24,683 nt of DNA from Chloroflexota bacterium (GTDB lineage: Bacteria; Chloroflexota; Anaerolineae; B4-G1), in assembly GCA_024232355.1 (NCBI GenBank), contig JAAEPW010001205.1:1-24683 (forward strand), given 5' to 3'. The stretch's first letter is position 1. Every line of letters begins with the position of its first letter. The notes under the pieces were generated by a model. That model made no database searches. It was not told the DNA's origin and saw only the letters and a program-made list of their open reading frames with translations. The position numbers were made by a program, and so were the translations under genes. This document shows positions 8,172 to 16,000 of the stretch, piece after piece.

Positions 8172-9023
8172 ATGATCGGCATTCTTACAGATACAACGGC
8201 CAGTATTCCAGAGAAATTGATCCTAAAGCTGGGCATTGAGATCGTGCCCTACTATGTACACCGTGGGTTGGTGACCCTGCGCGACATGGTGGACGTGAAA
8301 CCGACCGAGTTTGCCGAGTGGTTGAAAAATACGACCCAATTGCCCACGACGTCCAATCCCGCGCCGGGCGACTATATGGTGGGGCTCAAAAAGCTCGCGG
8401 GCCGGGTCAAAGAGATCGTCGTGCTTACGATGACGTCAAAGGGAAGCGGTGCGTATCAATCGTGCCTGGCCGCCGTGGACATAGTCCGCGAGCAAATCCC
8501 TGACGCTCGAATTGAGGTGGTGGACACACTCCAGGTGGCAATGTCACTGGGGTGGGCGGCGGTTGAATCGGCGCGCTCCGCGCTGGCTGGCCGCAGCTTG
8601 GATGAGGTGGTTCAGAGGGCGCATGAGGTGGCTCACAAGGGCATGATGGTTCAGACCGCCGACACACTGCGCTATCTCTATATGGGAGGCCGCATCGGCA
8701 AGGCCCAGCACCTGGTCGGGTCGATCCTCAACATCAAGCCGCTGATCGGGATGCAGGATGGGGTCATCGTGGCAATGGGCACGACCCGCAGCCGGCTCAA
8801 GGCTTATGGCCGGATGGTCGAGTTAATGCAGGAGCGGGTTGGGGAGGGGGCGCGCATCAAGGTCGCGTTCACGCACGTGATCGCGCAAGAGCAAGTGGAG
8901 AAATTGCGGACAATGGTCACGGATCGCTTTGAATGCGTAGAGGTGGTCGTGACCGAGCTTTCTCCCGCGCTGGCCGTACACTCTGGACCGGGGACGGTGG
9001 GGGTGAGTTTTTTCCCTACATAG
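8172..9023 (+). CDS. DegV family fatty-acid-binding protein
   Basis: 283 residues, the usual length of the family. DegV proteins bind a single long-chain fatty acid in a cleft between two alpha/beta domains; some (FakB) hand it to a fatty-acid kinase for phospholipid synthesis. Motifs seen: TDTTASIP at the N-terminus, the ligand-loop stretch LPTTSNPAPGDY near residue 56, TMTSKGSGAYQSC near 94, DTLQVAMSLGWAA near 118, TLRYLYMGGRIGKAQH near 164, and the closing HSGPGTVGVSF. The ATG at 8172 follows AAAGGAAGG by 8 bases and has its own strong promoter, so it is probably monocistronic. No FakA-type kinase is in the window, so FakB function specifically is inference. It is convergent with the clpC-type gene. 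Confidence 0.93.
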   Translation: MIGILTDTTASIPEKLILKLGIEIVPYYVHRGLVTLRDMVDVKPTEFAEWLKNTTQLPTTSNPAPGDYMVGLKKLAGRVKEIVVLTMTSKGSGAYQSCLAAVDIVREQIPDARIEVVDTLQVAMSLGWAAVESARSALAGRSLDEVVQRAHEVAHKGMMVQTADTLRYLYMGGRIGKAQHLVGSILNIKPLIGMQDGVIVAMGTTRSRLKAYGRMVELMQERVGEGARIKVAFTHVIAQEQVEKLRTMVTDRFECVEVVVTELSPALAVHSGPGTVGVSFFPT

Positions 9024-9025
9024 GC

Positions 9026-9057
9026 GTTGTTCAGAAACAGTGCTATTCAGAAATAGC
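9026..9057 (+). other. Two tandem CAGA-loop hairpins after the DegV gene
   Basis: TGTT-CAGA-AACA (9028-9039) and GCTATT-CAGA-AATAGC (9042-9057) lie just past the stop at 9023. The sequence GCGTTGTTCAGAAACA (9024-9039) occurs again at 12395-12410. A short T-rich stretch follows at 9064-9079, so these may act as an imperfect terminator, or be remnants of a dispersed repeat. Confidence 0.45.
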
Positions 9058-9096
9058 CACGCACTTTTCAAGCATTTTTACATAGGAAACGAGTTG

Positions 9097-9244
9097 GGCA
9101 CTGGTTCAGTTGAATGGGATTACGATGTAGCCGCGCTTTCCATAGCGCGTAAGGCCCTGCGAGGTATGGAAACCTCGGCTACAACCCCTTTTTGAGCCAC
9201 AATTGGCTGACTATCCAGAAATCCCACCCAACTGAACCAGTACC
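9097..9244. mobile_element. 148-bp MITE-like element with 24-bp terminal inverted repeats and 8-bp flanking duplications
   Basis: The left end GGCACTGGTTCAGTTGAATG and the inverted right end GGTACTGGTTCAGTTGGGTG agree at 21 of 24 positions over 9097-9120 / 9221-9244. The identical 8-mer ACGAGTTG flanks both sides (9089-9096 and 9245-9252), as expected of a target-site duplication. No coding capacity is present. The interior folds into two hairpins, CGCGCT-TTCCAT-AGCGCG (9132-9149) and CGAGGT-ATGGAA-ACCTCG (9160-9177), enclosed by TGTAGC/GCTACA (9126-9131 / 9178-9183). Non-autonomous mobilisation by an insertion sequence with an 8-bp duplication is inferred; the parent family was not identified. 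Confidence 0.7.
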
Positions 9245-9301
9245 ACGAGTTGAAAAGTTCAAGTTATTTTTGAACAATCTCATGGGCTCTTTATCCAACA
9301 C

Positions 9302-9334
9302 AAAAGAGCCTGGGAAAAAAACCCAGGCTCTTTT
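9302..9334. terminator. Bidirectional terminator between degV and clpC genes
   Basis: AAAAGAGCCTGGG (9302-9314) pairs perfectly with CCCAGGCTCTTTT (9322-9334) around a 7-A loop, with T-runs on both strands. It serves the minus-strand clpC-type gene ending at 9369 and any plus-strand transcript from the DegV gene. GGCTCTTT at 9285-9292 could pair with 9303-9310 instead. Confidence 0.85.
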
Positions 9335-9368
9335 TCTTTGTTCGCAAGAATTCCTCAAGGGAATTCGG

Positions 9369-11867
9369 CTAGGTTGCTGGTTCCTCAATCACAGTTTCAT
9401 TTGTTGCTGTTTCACCCGCATCTTTTTGTCCTGGACGCCGCTCGAAAATCAATCCCTCTTCTCTCGCGTCAACGCCGACCAGGTCCCCTGACCCAAACTC
9501 ACCGCGCAATAGTCTGACGCTGAGAGGGCTTTCTATGTGGCGTTGCAGAGCGCGGCGCAACGGACGAGCGCCAAATTGAGTGTCAAAGCCCTCGCGGGCC
9601 AGCCACTGGCGAGCAGCGTCGGTCAGTTCGACTGCCAGCCCGCGCTCCTTTAGCCGTTCGGTGATATCATTCATCTGCAGGTCTACAATCTGTTCCATGT
9701 CTTCTACCGTCAGGTTGCCAAAGATAATGATCTCGTCCACGCGGTTGATAAACTCGGGCCGAAAGGTCTTTTTGAGTGCTTTGTCAATTTCACGGTGGGC
9801 GTCTGCTTCCTCGTCGTCATTATTGCCAGCTCGCACGAAACCGAGTGCCCCGCCTTGGCGTGTGTACGCCGTCCCCAAGTTCGAGGTCATGATCACGACC
9901 GTGTTTCGAAAATCCACGAGATGTCCCTGCCCGTCGGTCAGCCGACCGTCGTCCAGTATCTGCAGCATCGCGTTCCACACGTCCGGGTGGGCCTTTTCGA
10001 TCTCGTCAAAGAGGATGACGCGAAAGGGCCGCCGCCGTACGGCTTCGGTCAATTGGCCGCCTTGCTCGTAGCCGATGTAACCAGGAGGCGCGCCAAAGAG
10101 GCGGCTGACGGTGTGATGCTCTCGGTATTCGCTCATGTCGATGCGCAGCAAGGCATCCTCGTCGTCAAAGAGGAACCAGGCCAGTGCCTTGCCCAGCTCG
10201 GTTTTGCCCACACCGGAAGAGCCCAAAAAGATAAAGCTGCCGATGGGGCGGCGCGGGTCCTTGAGGCCCGAACGGGCGCGGCGGATGGCGTCCGAGATGG
10301 CCTCCAGGGCTTTGTCTTGCCCGATGATGCGCTCCCGCAGCGCATCTTCCATGCGCAACAGTTTCTCGGCCTCGGTCTCCATCATCTGCGCGACTGGGAT
10401 GCCGGTCCAGCTTGCCACGACCTCGGCAATGTCTTGCTCTTCAATCGTCTCATCGAGTTGATGTTCCTGTTGCCACATCTCGCGATGGAGGTTGAATTCG
10501 GCTTGGACGTTGATGCGTTCGGTCTTTAGTTCAGCGGCTCGTTTATAGTCCTCCATCGCGCTTGCTGCATCGATTTCGGTTTGAAGGTGTTGAAGTTCCA
10601 TCTGTCTCTTTTTCAAGTCAGGTGGAAGCGTGTAGAGTGCCACCCGCAGCTTGGCTGCTGCTTCGTCCATCAGGTCAATTGCCTTGTCTGGCAGATGACG
10701 GTCGGTGACGTAGCGATGAGAAAGACGCGCCGCAGCCGTAATGGATTCGTCAGAGATGTGGACCTTGTGGTGCGCCTCGTACCGGTCGCGCAGTCCTTTT
10801 AACATCTCGATGGTCTCTTCGACCGTCGGTTCGTCTACAAAGACGGGAGCGAAACGCCGCTCCAGTGCGCTGTCTCGCTCAATGTACTGGCGGTATTCGT
10901 CCAACGTCGTCGCGCCGATGCACTGCAACTCGCCCCGAGCCAGGGCAGGTTTCATCATGTTGGAGGCGTCCATTGCCCCCATCCCTGCTCCCGCGCCAAC
11001 GACGTTGTGCAGTTCGTCAATAAAGAGTATGATTTCGCCCTCGGCGCGTTGGATCTCTTCGATCACACCCTTTAACCGCTCCTCGAACTCGCCTCGGAAG
11101 CGAGAACCGGCGACCATCGCGGCCAGGTCCAGTTGAGTCACTCGCTTGCCCTGGAGAATTTCTGGCACGTCGTCAGTTGCAATCTTTTGCGCCAATCCCT
11201 CGATGATGGCCGTCTTGCCCACTCCGGCTTCGCCAATGAGGACCGGGTTGTTCTTGGTGCGGCGGCTGAGAATCTGTATCACGCGCAGAATTTCATCGTC
11301 TCGCCCAATGACCGGGTCCAGTTTAAGTTCGCGGGCCATCAACGTCAGGTCTCGGCTGAATTTTTCCAAGAGACGGTAGCGGGCTTCGGCCCGACGGTCG
11401 GTCACGCGCTGTCCGCCACGGATATCTTTGACAACGTTAAGGATACGGTCCTTGGTCATACCGTTTTCACGCAGAATACGGGCCGAGGGTGTCTTGCGCT
11501 CGCTGGCGATGGCCAGAAAGAGGTGCTCGGTCGAAATATAGTCGTCCTTGAGCCGGTTCGCCTCATCGTTCGCTAGGTCGAGCACACGTTTGACCCGTGG
11601 CGTGATAAAAACCTGCCCTACACCCCCGCCACCATAGATGCCGGCCTTGGGGCTGGCCTTGAGCACCTCGTCGAGACGTTCGTTGATCTGGTCAACGTCG
11701 GCCCCCAACTTTTCCATAATTTGTGGAATCACACCCTCCGGCTGTTCCAACAGAGCCAGCAAAATGTGCTCAATGTCAACCTGCGTGTGTCCAAAGCGCG
11801 TCATAATCTCGACCGCCCGTTGGGCCGCGTCTTGCGCGCGCTCGGTGAAACGATCCAATCTCATCAT
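9369..11867 (-). CDS. clpC: ATP-dependent Clp protease ATP-binding subunit, ClpC type
   Basis: 832 residues, the typical length of ClpC. It unfolds proteins with ATP and feeds them to the ClpP peptidase in the cytoplasm. Order seen: Clp N-domain with two repeats (residues 1-150); AAA domain 1 with Walker A GEAGVGKT (212-219) and Walker B ILFIDE (281-286); a short middle segment with a UVR-like stretch (about 430-460), which argues against the long coiled coil of ClpB; AAA domain 2 with Walker A GSSGVGKT (549-556) and VILFDE (617-622); and the C-terminal D2-small domain. LGF at 675-677 sits where the ClpP-docking loop is expected. The start at 11867 follows AAGGAG (minus strand, 11879-11884); MM gives two adjacent possible starts. 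No ctsR, mcsA, mcsB or clpP lies next to it. Confidence 0.93.
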   Translation of the reverse strand: MMRLDRFTERAQDAAQRAVEIMTRFGHTQVDIEHILLALLEQPEGVIPQIMEKLGADVDQINERLDEVLKASPKAGIYGGGGVGQVFITPRVKRVLDLANDEANRLKDDYISTEHLFLAIASERKTPSARILRENGMTKDRILNVVKDIRGGQRVTDRRAEARYRLLEKFSRDLTLMARELKLDPVIGRDDEILRVIQILSRRTKNNPVLIGEAGVGKTAIIEGLAQKIATDDVPEILQGKRVTQLDLAAMVAGSRFRGEFEERLKGVIEEIQRAEGEIILFIDELHNVVGAGAGMGAMDASNMMKPALARGELQCIGATTLDEYRQYIERDSALERRFAPVFVDEPTVEETIEMLKGLRDRYEAHHKVHISDESITAAARLSHRYVTDRHLPDKAIDLMDEAAAKLRVALYTLPPDLKKRQMELQHLQTEIDAASAMEDYKRAAELKTERINVQAEFNLHREMWQQEHQLDETIEEQDIAEVVASWTGIPVAQMMETEAEKLLRMEDALRERIIGQDKALEAISDAIRRARSGLKDPRRPIGSFIFLGSSGVGKTELGKALAWFLFDDEDALLRIDMSEYREHHTVSRLFGAPPGYIGYEQGGQLTEAVRRRPFRVILFDEIEKAHPDVWNAMLQILDDGRLTDGQGHLVDFRNTVVIMTSNLGTAYTRQGGALGFVRAGNNDDEEADAHREIDKALKKTFRPEFINRVDEIIIFGNLTVEDMEQIVDLQMNDITERLKERGLAVELTDAARQWLAREGFDTQFGARPLRRALQRHIESPLSVRLLRGEFGSGDLVGVDAREEGLIFERRPGQKDAGETATNETVIEEPAT

Positions 11868-11905
11868 AATGTCATGATCTCCTTATCCCCACATAATTTG
11901 TACAA

Positions 11906-11957
11906 CACGCAATAATATGCTATTGTGTGCTTTATGTTGACCCTAAAAAGTATACCA
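11906..11957 (-). promoter_or_regulatory. Candidate clpC promoter (extended -10) and downstream dyad
   Basis: On the minus strand TGGTATACT (11949-11957) is a good extended -10 element without a clear -35. About 20 bases downstream lies an imperfect dyad centred at 11917/11918 (CAATA at 11910-11914 with TATTG at 11921-11925, plus outer pairs; 9 of 13 positions pair). It could be an operator in the leader. It does not match the CIRCE or CtsR consensus that I know. Confidence 0.4.
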
Positions 11958-11976
11958 AATATTTATTAGTTTTACG

Positions 11977-12288
11977 CTAGATTTTCAGCCGAATTATGTG
12001 GCTTTTGGCTTTTCCAGTTTTTAACTCACCCCAAAATTTGCGGCGGAGAATCTCACAAATCGCACGCGAGTTACAAAATAACCCAAGCTCCAGGAATTTC
12101 ATCATAATCTGCTTTTTCACGGTGTCGTTGACTGCATCACAAAATCTGTTTGGGAGATTTATTTCTCTGGCATCCCCTTTGCCAAACCCGTACAAATTAT
12201 ACCCCACATTTCCCAGCACGACAAAGACTCGAACTGGTAACAAATCTTTTTTGCGCATTTTGTCATCTCGATAAAGAAATGTTTCCAT
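11977..12288 (-). CDS. Doubtful 103-residue ORF overlapping repeat copy 1
   Basis: The frame is open from an ATG at 12288 with a weak AAAGAG ahead of it, and a TATAGT lies further upstream on the minus strand. The second half (REINLPNRFCD, FLELGLFCN, EILRRKFWGELKT) is shared at protein level with the frame opposite repeat copy 2 (REINLPNRFCDPVN, EILCRKFWEELKTEKA), where no start is in frame. The peptide is basic and has no recognisable domain. Divergence between copies does not look clearly constrained at the protein level, so this may be only a by-product of a dispersed repeat. Confidence 0.2.
   Translation of the reverse strand: METFLYRDDKMRKKDLLPVRVFVVLGNVGYNLYGFGKGDAREINLPNRFCDAVNDTVKKQIMMKFLELGLFCNSRAICEILRRKFWGELKTGKAKSHIIRLKI
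12008..12170 (-). repeat. 163-bp degenerate direct repeat, copy 1
   Basis: It aligns over its length with 12604-12766. The last 40 or so bases are almost identical in both (ATCACAAAATCTGTTTGGGA, then GATTTATTTCTCTGG); the middle is diverged with small indels. Strand is given as that of the shared open frame. Confidence 0.75.
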
Positions 12289-12463
12289 TTTTACTCTTTA
12301 TTGTCGTTTTGTGATACTATACTCAAGCCCCACTCTCACAAGGCGCGCTCGTTTCTTTGATGAAAATTGATGTCTTTGTTGTCTCGGCGCTAAAGCGTTG
12401 TTCAGAAACAACGTCGGACCATTTGAGTGATTTTACTCGCGAAATGCATATCAAAACATAAAG

Positions 12464-12597
12464 CTGATTGACTGACAAATCTTTTTAGAACCGCAGATAA
12501 ATGTCGAATTTAGCTTGAAAACAGTTAAAAATCTGTGTTTATCAGCGGTTAATTTTCTACATTTGGTATTCTCACTAGTTTTGTCAGTCAACCAGGT
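12464..12597. mobile_element. MITE-like inverted-repeat element, about 134 bp
   Basis: The ends CTGATTGACTGACAAA (12464-12479) and TTTGTCAGTCAACCAG (12580-12595) are inverted repeats with 15 of 16 matches. A second nested pair, AACCGCAGATAAA (12489-12501) / TTTATCAGCGGTT (12538-12550), matches 12 of 13. CATAAAGCT flanks it directly at 12457-12465 and 12598-12606 and may be a 9-bp duplication, though it overlaps the left repeat by two bases, so exact ends are uncertain. It has no coding capacity and sits immediately next to repeat copy 2. Confidence 0.5.
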
Positions 12598-12603
12598 CAT
12601 AAA

Positions 12604-12766
12604 GCTTTTTCAGTTTTTAATTCCTCCCAAAATTTGCGGCAGAGAATCTCATAAATCGCAAAGTTGCAAAATGACCGACAAAGCTCAAGGAATTCCGTCA
12701 TAATCTGTCTTTTCAAGATCTTGTTGACTGGATCACAAAATCTGTTTGGGAGATTTATTTCTCTGG
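12604..12766 (-). repeat. 163-bp degenerate direct repeat, copy 2
   Basis: Same length as copy 1 and 596 bp away. Its left edge abuts the flanking CATAAAGCT of the MITE-like element, suggesting that the element landed at the repeat border. The opposite strand keeps an open frame similar to copy 1 but has no start of its own. Confidence 0.75.
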
Positions 12767-12903
12767 AATTCCCTCAAGTTATTCTTGGGGCAGTAAATAA
12801 CCTCGTAGGGAAATAGCCAGAAAGACATTGCACAGGCGTAGTAAACGAGTGCAGCGGAAGGGTCTTGCGGGAGATATAATTGACCTGGAGACAGCAAAGA
12901 AAT

Positions 12904-12960
12904 ATGGTAACCTGGTGGTAACTTTGCAGTGAACCTATGGTAACCTGGGTATGGTATAGT
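12904..12960 (+). promoter_or_regulatory. Promoter of the S8 protease with phased TGGTAAC direct repeats
   Basis: ATGGTAACCTGG occurs at 12904-12915 and again at 12937-12948, 33 bp apart, and GGTAAC occurs once more at 12917-12922. The three GGTAAC cores start at 12906, 12917 and 12939, i.e. intervals of 11 and 22 bp, on the same face of the helix. Immediately downstream TGGTATAGT (12952-12960) is an extended -10 without a -35 match. The layout resembles activator sites of the OmpR/PhoB response-regulator type (11-bp direct repeats overlapping the -35); the actual regulator is unknown. Confidence 0.6.
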
Positions 12961-13017
12961 GTAGCGGTGACAAAATTCAAAGTGCCTCAAAATTATCAAA
13001 AAACAAGGAGTGAACCA

Positions 13018-16000
13018 ATGACACGTCAAACTTGCAAAAAAGCGCTTACGAGTCTAATTATCTTGGGCATGATGATTCCCTCCATTGTGCAAGCAGCATC
13101 TGTACAAACAACATCACGTCCATCTGTGATTGTGGGAACTGTGCCAGTGTCAACGGCACAACAACTGCCCCCACCTCCTGTGGAAGAACCAAAGCCCGAT
13201 CATCGGGATGCGTTCGAGATGTGGAAGGACTTGCCGCTGAACATCCGGGCCAAGGTAGACCCTCGACTACTGGCCGAGCTCCAGGGCCAGGTTGTTCCCA
13301 CTCATCTGAGTAGTGATCCTAACCAGTCCTTGGTTGCACCGAGGGGTGGTCAACCCATTGATAGAACTCGGTTTCTTGTTCACCTCAAGGCCGTGGCCGA
13401 TCTAAAGGCGATCTCCAACAAACGCTTTACTACCCCGGTAGAGCAGCGCATAGCTGTATTCAACGCGCTAGCCAACACGGCACAAGTCACGCAAGGGTCA
13501 GTAAAGGCGGTTTTGAACACGCGGATGATCAAAGGGAATGTGGCCTCCTACCAACCCCTGTACATTTTTAACGGCTTTGTCGTTGAAGGGGGCGTGGACA
13601 CGATCATCGAACTGGCTCAGCGTGATGATGTGGAGCGTATCGTGGCCAACTATCCCCTCGTGCCCTTGTGGGATGGGAGAGATCAAGTGATTACACCAAT
13701 CAGTGGACTGGGCAGTTTGGACCCCGATAACTGGAACATAGACCACGTGGACGCCGAACAGGTCTGGGACGAGTTGGGTATCACAGGTGCGGGCGCAGTG
13801 GTGGCCAATATTGATACCGGTGTGGACTGGATGCACCCGGCACTACAGACCAAGTACCGGGGATACAATGCGGGCGGCTCTGGCGTTCACATCCACGACT
13901 ATAACTGGTTTGATCCTGACCCTGTCCTTTATCCTGGCGGTGATCTAGGTCCTAGCCGCACAGCACAGCCTTTTGACTATGGTCAGCATGGCACTCACAC
14001 AATGGGCACGATGGTCGGCGATGGTGAAACTCTTGGGACCCAGGTAGGGATGGCCCCCGGTGCTCAATGGGTTGCGATTTCGCTAGATGAATTGTATGTC
14101 TCTGGCTCTATTGCCGACGACATTATGGGCTACAAGGCGTTTCAGTGGATGTTGTGCCCTACCGATCTGACCGGCGCTCTTGCCACTGCCGACTGTTCCA
14201 AGGCTCCAGACGTGGTCAACAATTCTTGGGGCAGCGCCAATCCCGCCGATGACACCTTCCGTCCTGCTATCCAAGCGCTGCGTGCGGCGGGGGTTGCCCC
14301 TGTTTTCGCAGCTGGCAATCCCTCTGCTGGTCCCGGTTCTATTGGTGCTCCAGCCAACATTCCCGAAGCCATCGCCGTCGGCGCGACCGATAGGGATGAC
14401 AACGTGGCATCGTTCAGTGGTCGAGGGCCTTCTTTCTACGAGGGAGAGCAAAAGCCGGAACTCAGCGCCCCCGGCGTGCGTGTGAGATCCACGGTGCCAG
14501 GCGGCAGTTATGCCGACTATAGTGGCACCTCGATGGCCGCCCCCCACGTGGCGGGGTTGATCGCATTGATGGTTTCCGCCGATCTTGAGGACGGGTTCCG
14601 TGACTTGAACGTGGATGAGCTGGAACACTTTATGGAACACACGGCGGCAGACCTGGGTCCTCTTGGCCCCGACGACGACTATGGCTACGGGCGTATTGAT
14701 GCCTACGATGCTGTACGTTGGGCCCGCTCTGCCGGTGACTTGCAGGGTGCCGTGCGTGATGTCACTACTAACGCTCCGGTTGCGGGGGCAACCATCACCG
14801 GTGCTCGTACCAACTCGGACGATACTTTTATTGCCCGCACCGCCGCCGGTGGTCAGTACTCGACCACTGTTCCAGCCGGAACTTACAATGTCACCGTACA
14901 AGCCTGGGGGCACTATAGCAGCACATTCTTTGGTCAAAAAGTCATTGCTGGTGTATTCTCTATTGCTGATTTCTCGTTGGTTCCCATGCCCGCCGCTACG
15001 CTGATCGGCCGAGTTCGCCGGGGTACAACTCCCATTAGCGGAGCGTTGGTCTATGTCGCTGATCAACCGTCCGTCAACCTGTTCACCGGTGCCGATGGAA
15101 CCTATGCCCTGACGTTGCCAATCGGTACCCACGAGTTGGTGGTAGAAGCAGCCGGTCATCGCATCTTGCGGGAGGATGTGGACGTCGCTTCCGGTGGTTC
15201 ATCTCACAACCTCCTGATGACGTCTGCTCCTACCATTCTGTTGGTGGATGCCGATACATTCTATGGGTGGTTCATTGGCTGGCCAGTCCGCAATTACTTT
15301 AAATGGGCACTGGATGAGGAGGACTATTTGTACGACACGTGGATCATTCAGGATAACGACTTTAACGATGTCCAGTGGGTTGATGGACACCTGGTTCATG
15401 GCGTTCCCTCTGCCACTACTCTTCACACCTACGATGCGGTCATTTGGGCACACAGCGGAAGTGATTTTGGATGGTGGGGAGGTGGGACAGGTGGTTCGCC
15501 TGGAGACATTGGAGCCGATGACGAGTTGATGAATTACTTGGATAACGGCGGACGTCTTATTCTCTCCGGACAGGACATTGGTTACTATGATGATGGGCGC
15601 ACTTTTTACAATGACTATTTGCACGCCGAGTACATGATGAATGATGCTGCCAATGAAGGCGACACCGTCTCTGGGCAGAAATTCTTGACCGGCCTGAACC
15701 CAGAGATTACCAATGCCAGCTTGCACGGCTATGCCAATGGCGCTACTTATCTTTCACTTGATGCAGTGATGCCTCGGGATGGTGCCGCCTTTCCCGTGTT
15801 GACTTATAGCAACGGCAACAGCGCCGCAGCGTTGGCGATAGACCCCTGCAACGCATCCTATCGCGCTGTCTACTTTGCCCTGGGCTATGAAAACATTGCC
15901 CCCCGAGCCGCTAATCGCGACCCGGCGATCGCTGATGTATTGGATCGTAGCATTGTCTGGTTGATGGGCAGCAAGCCAGCTTATGATTTTGACGTGGTGG

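Larger units (their letters stand above)
11868..13017. other. About 1.1 kb AT-rich intergenic region dominated by repeats
   Basis: Between the divergent clpC-type and S8 protease genes there is no convincing gene. Contents in order: clpC leader and promoter, repeat copy 1 (12008-12170), CAGA-loop hairpin CGTTGTT-CAGA-AACAACG (12396-12413), MITE-like element (12464-12597), repeat copy 2 (12604-12766), an unexplained stretch (12767-12900), then phased repeats and the protease promoter. Base composition is clearly more AT-rich than the flanking genes. Confidence 0.7.

Noticed and set aside
11862..11878. Tiny leader ORF (ATGACATTATGA) overlapping the clpC start
   Set aside because: Its ATG lies only 3 bases after AAGGAG, too close for initiation; more likely chance.
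12904..12948. CRISPR-like direct repeats
   Set aside because: Only two 12-mers plus one half-copy, with 11-bp phasing and a promoter directly downstream; an operator fits better and no array follows.
12733..13029. Minus-strand open frame of 98 codons upstream of the S8 gene
   Set aside because: It covers the protease promoter and operator repeats, has atypical His/Tyr/Cys-rich composition and no ribosome-binding site.
14083..15159. Long minus-strand open frame (358 codons) opposite the S8 protease
   Set aside because: It lies wholly antisense to a protease domain with intact catalytic motifs and its translation has no domain character; it is a codon-bias shadow.
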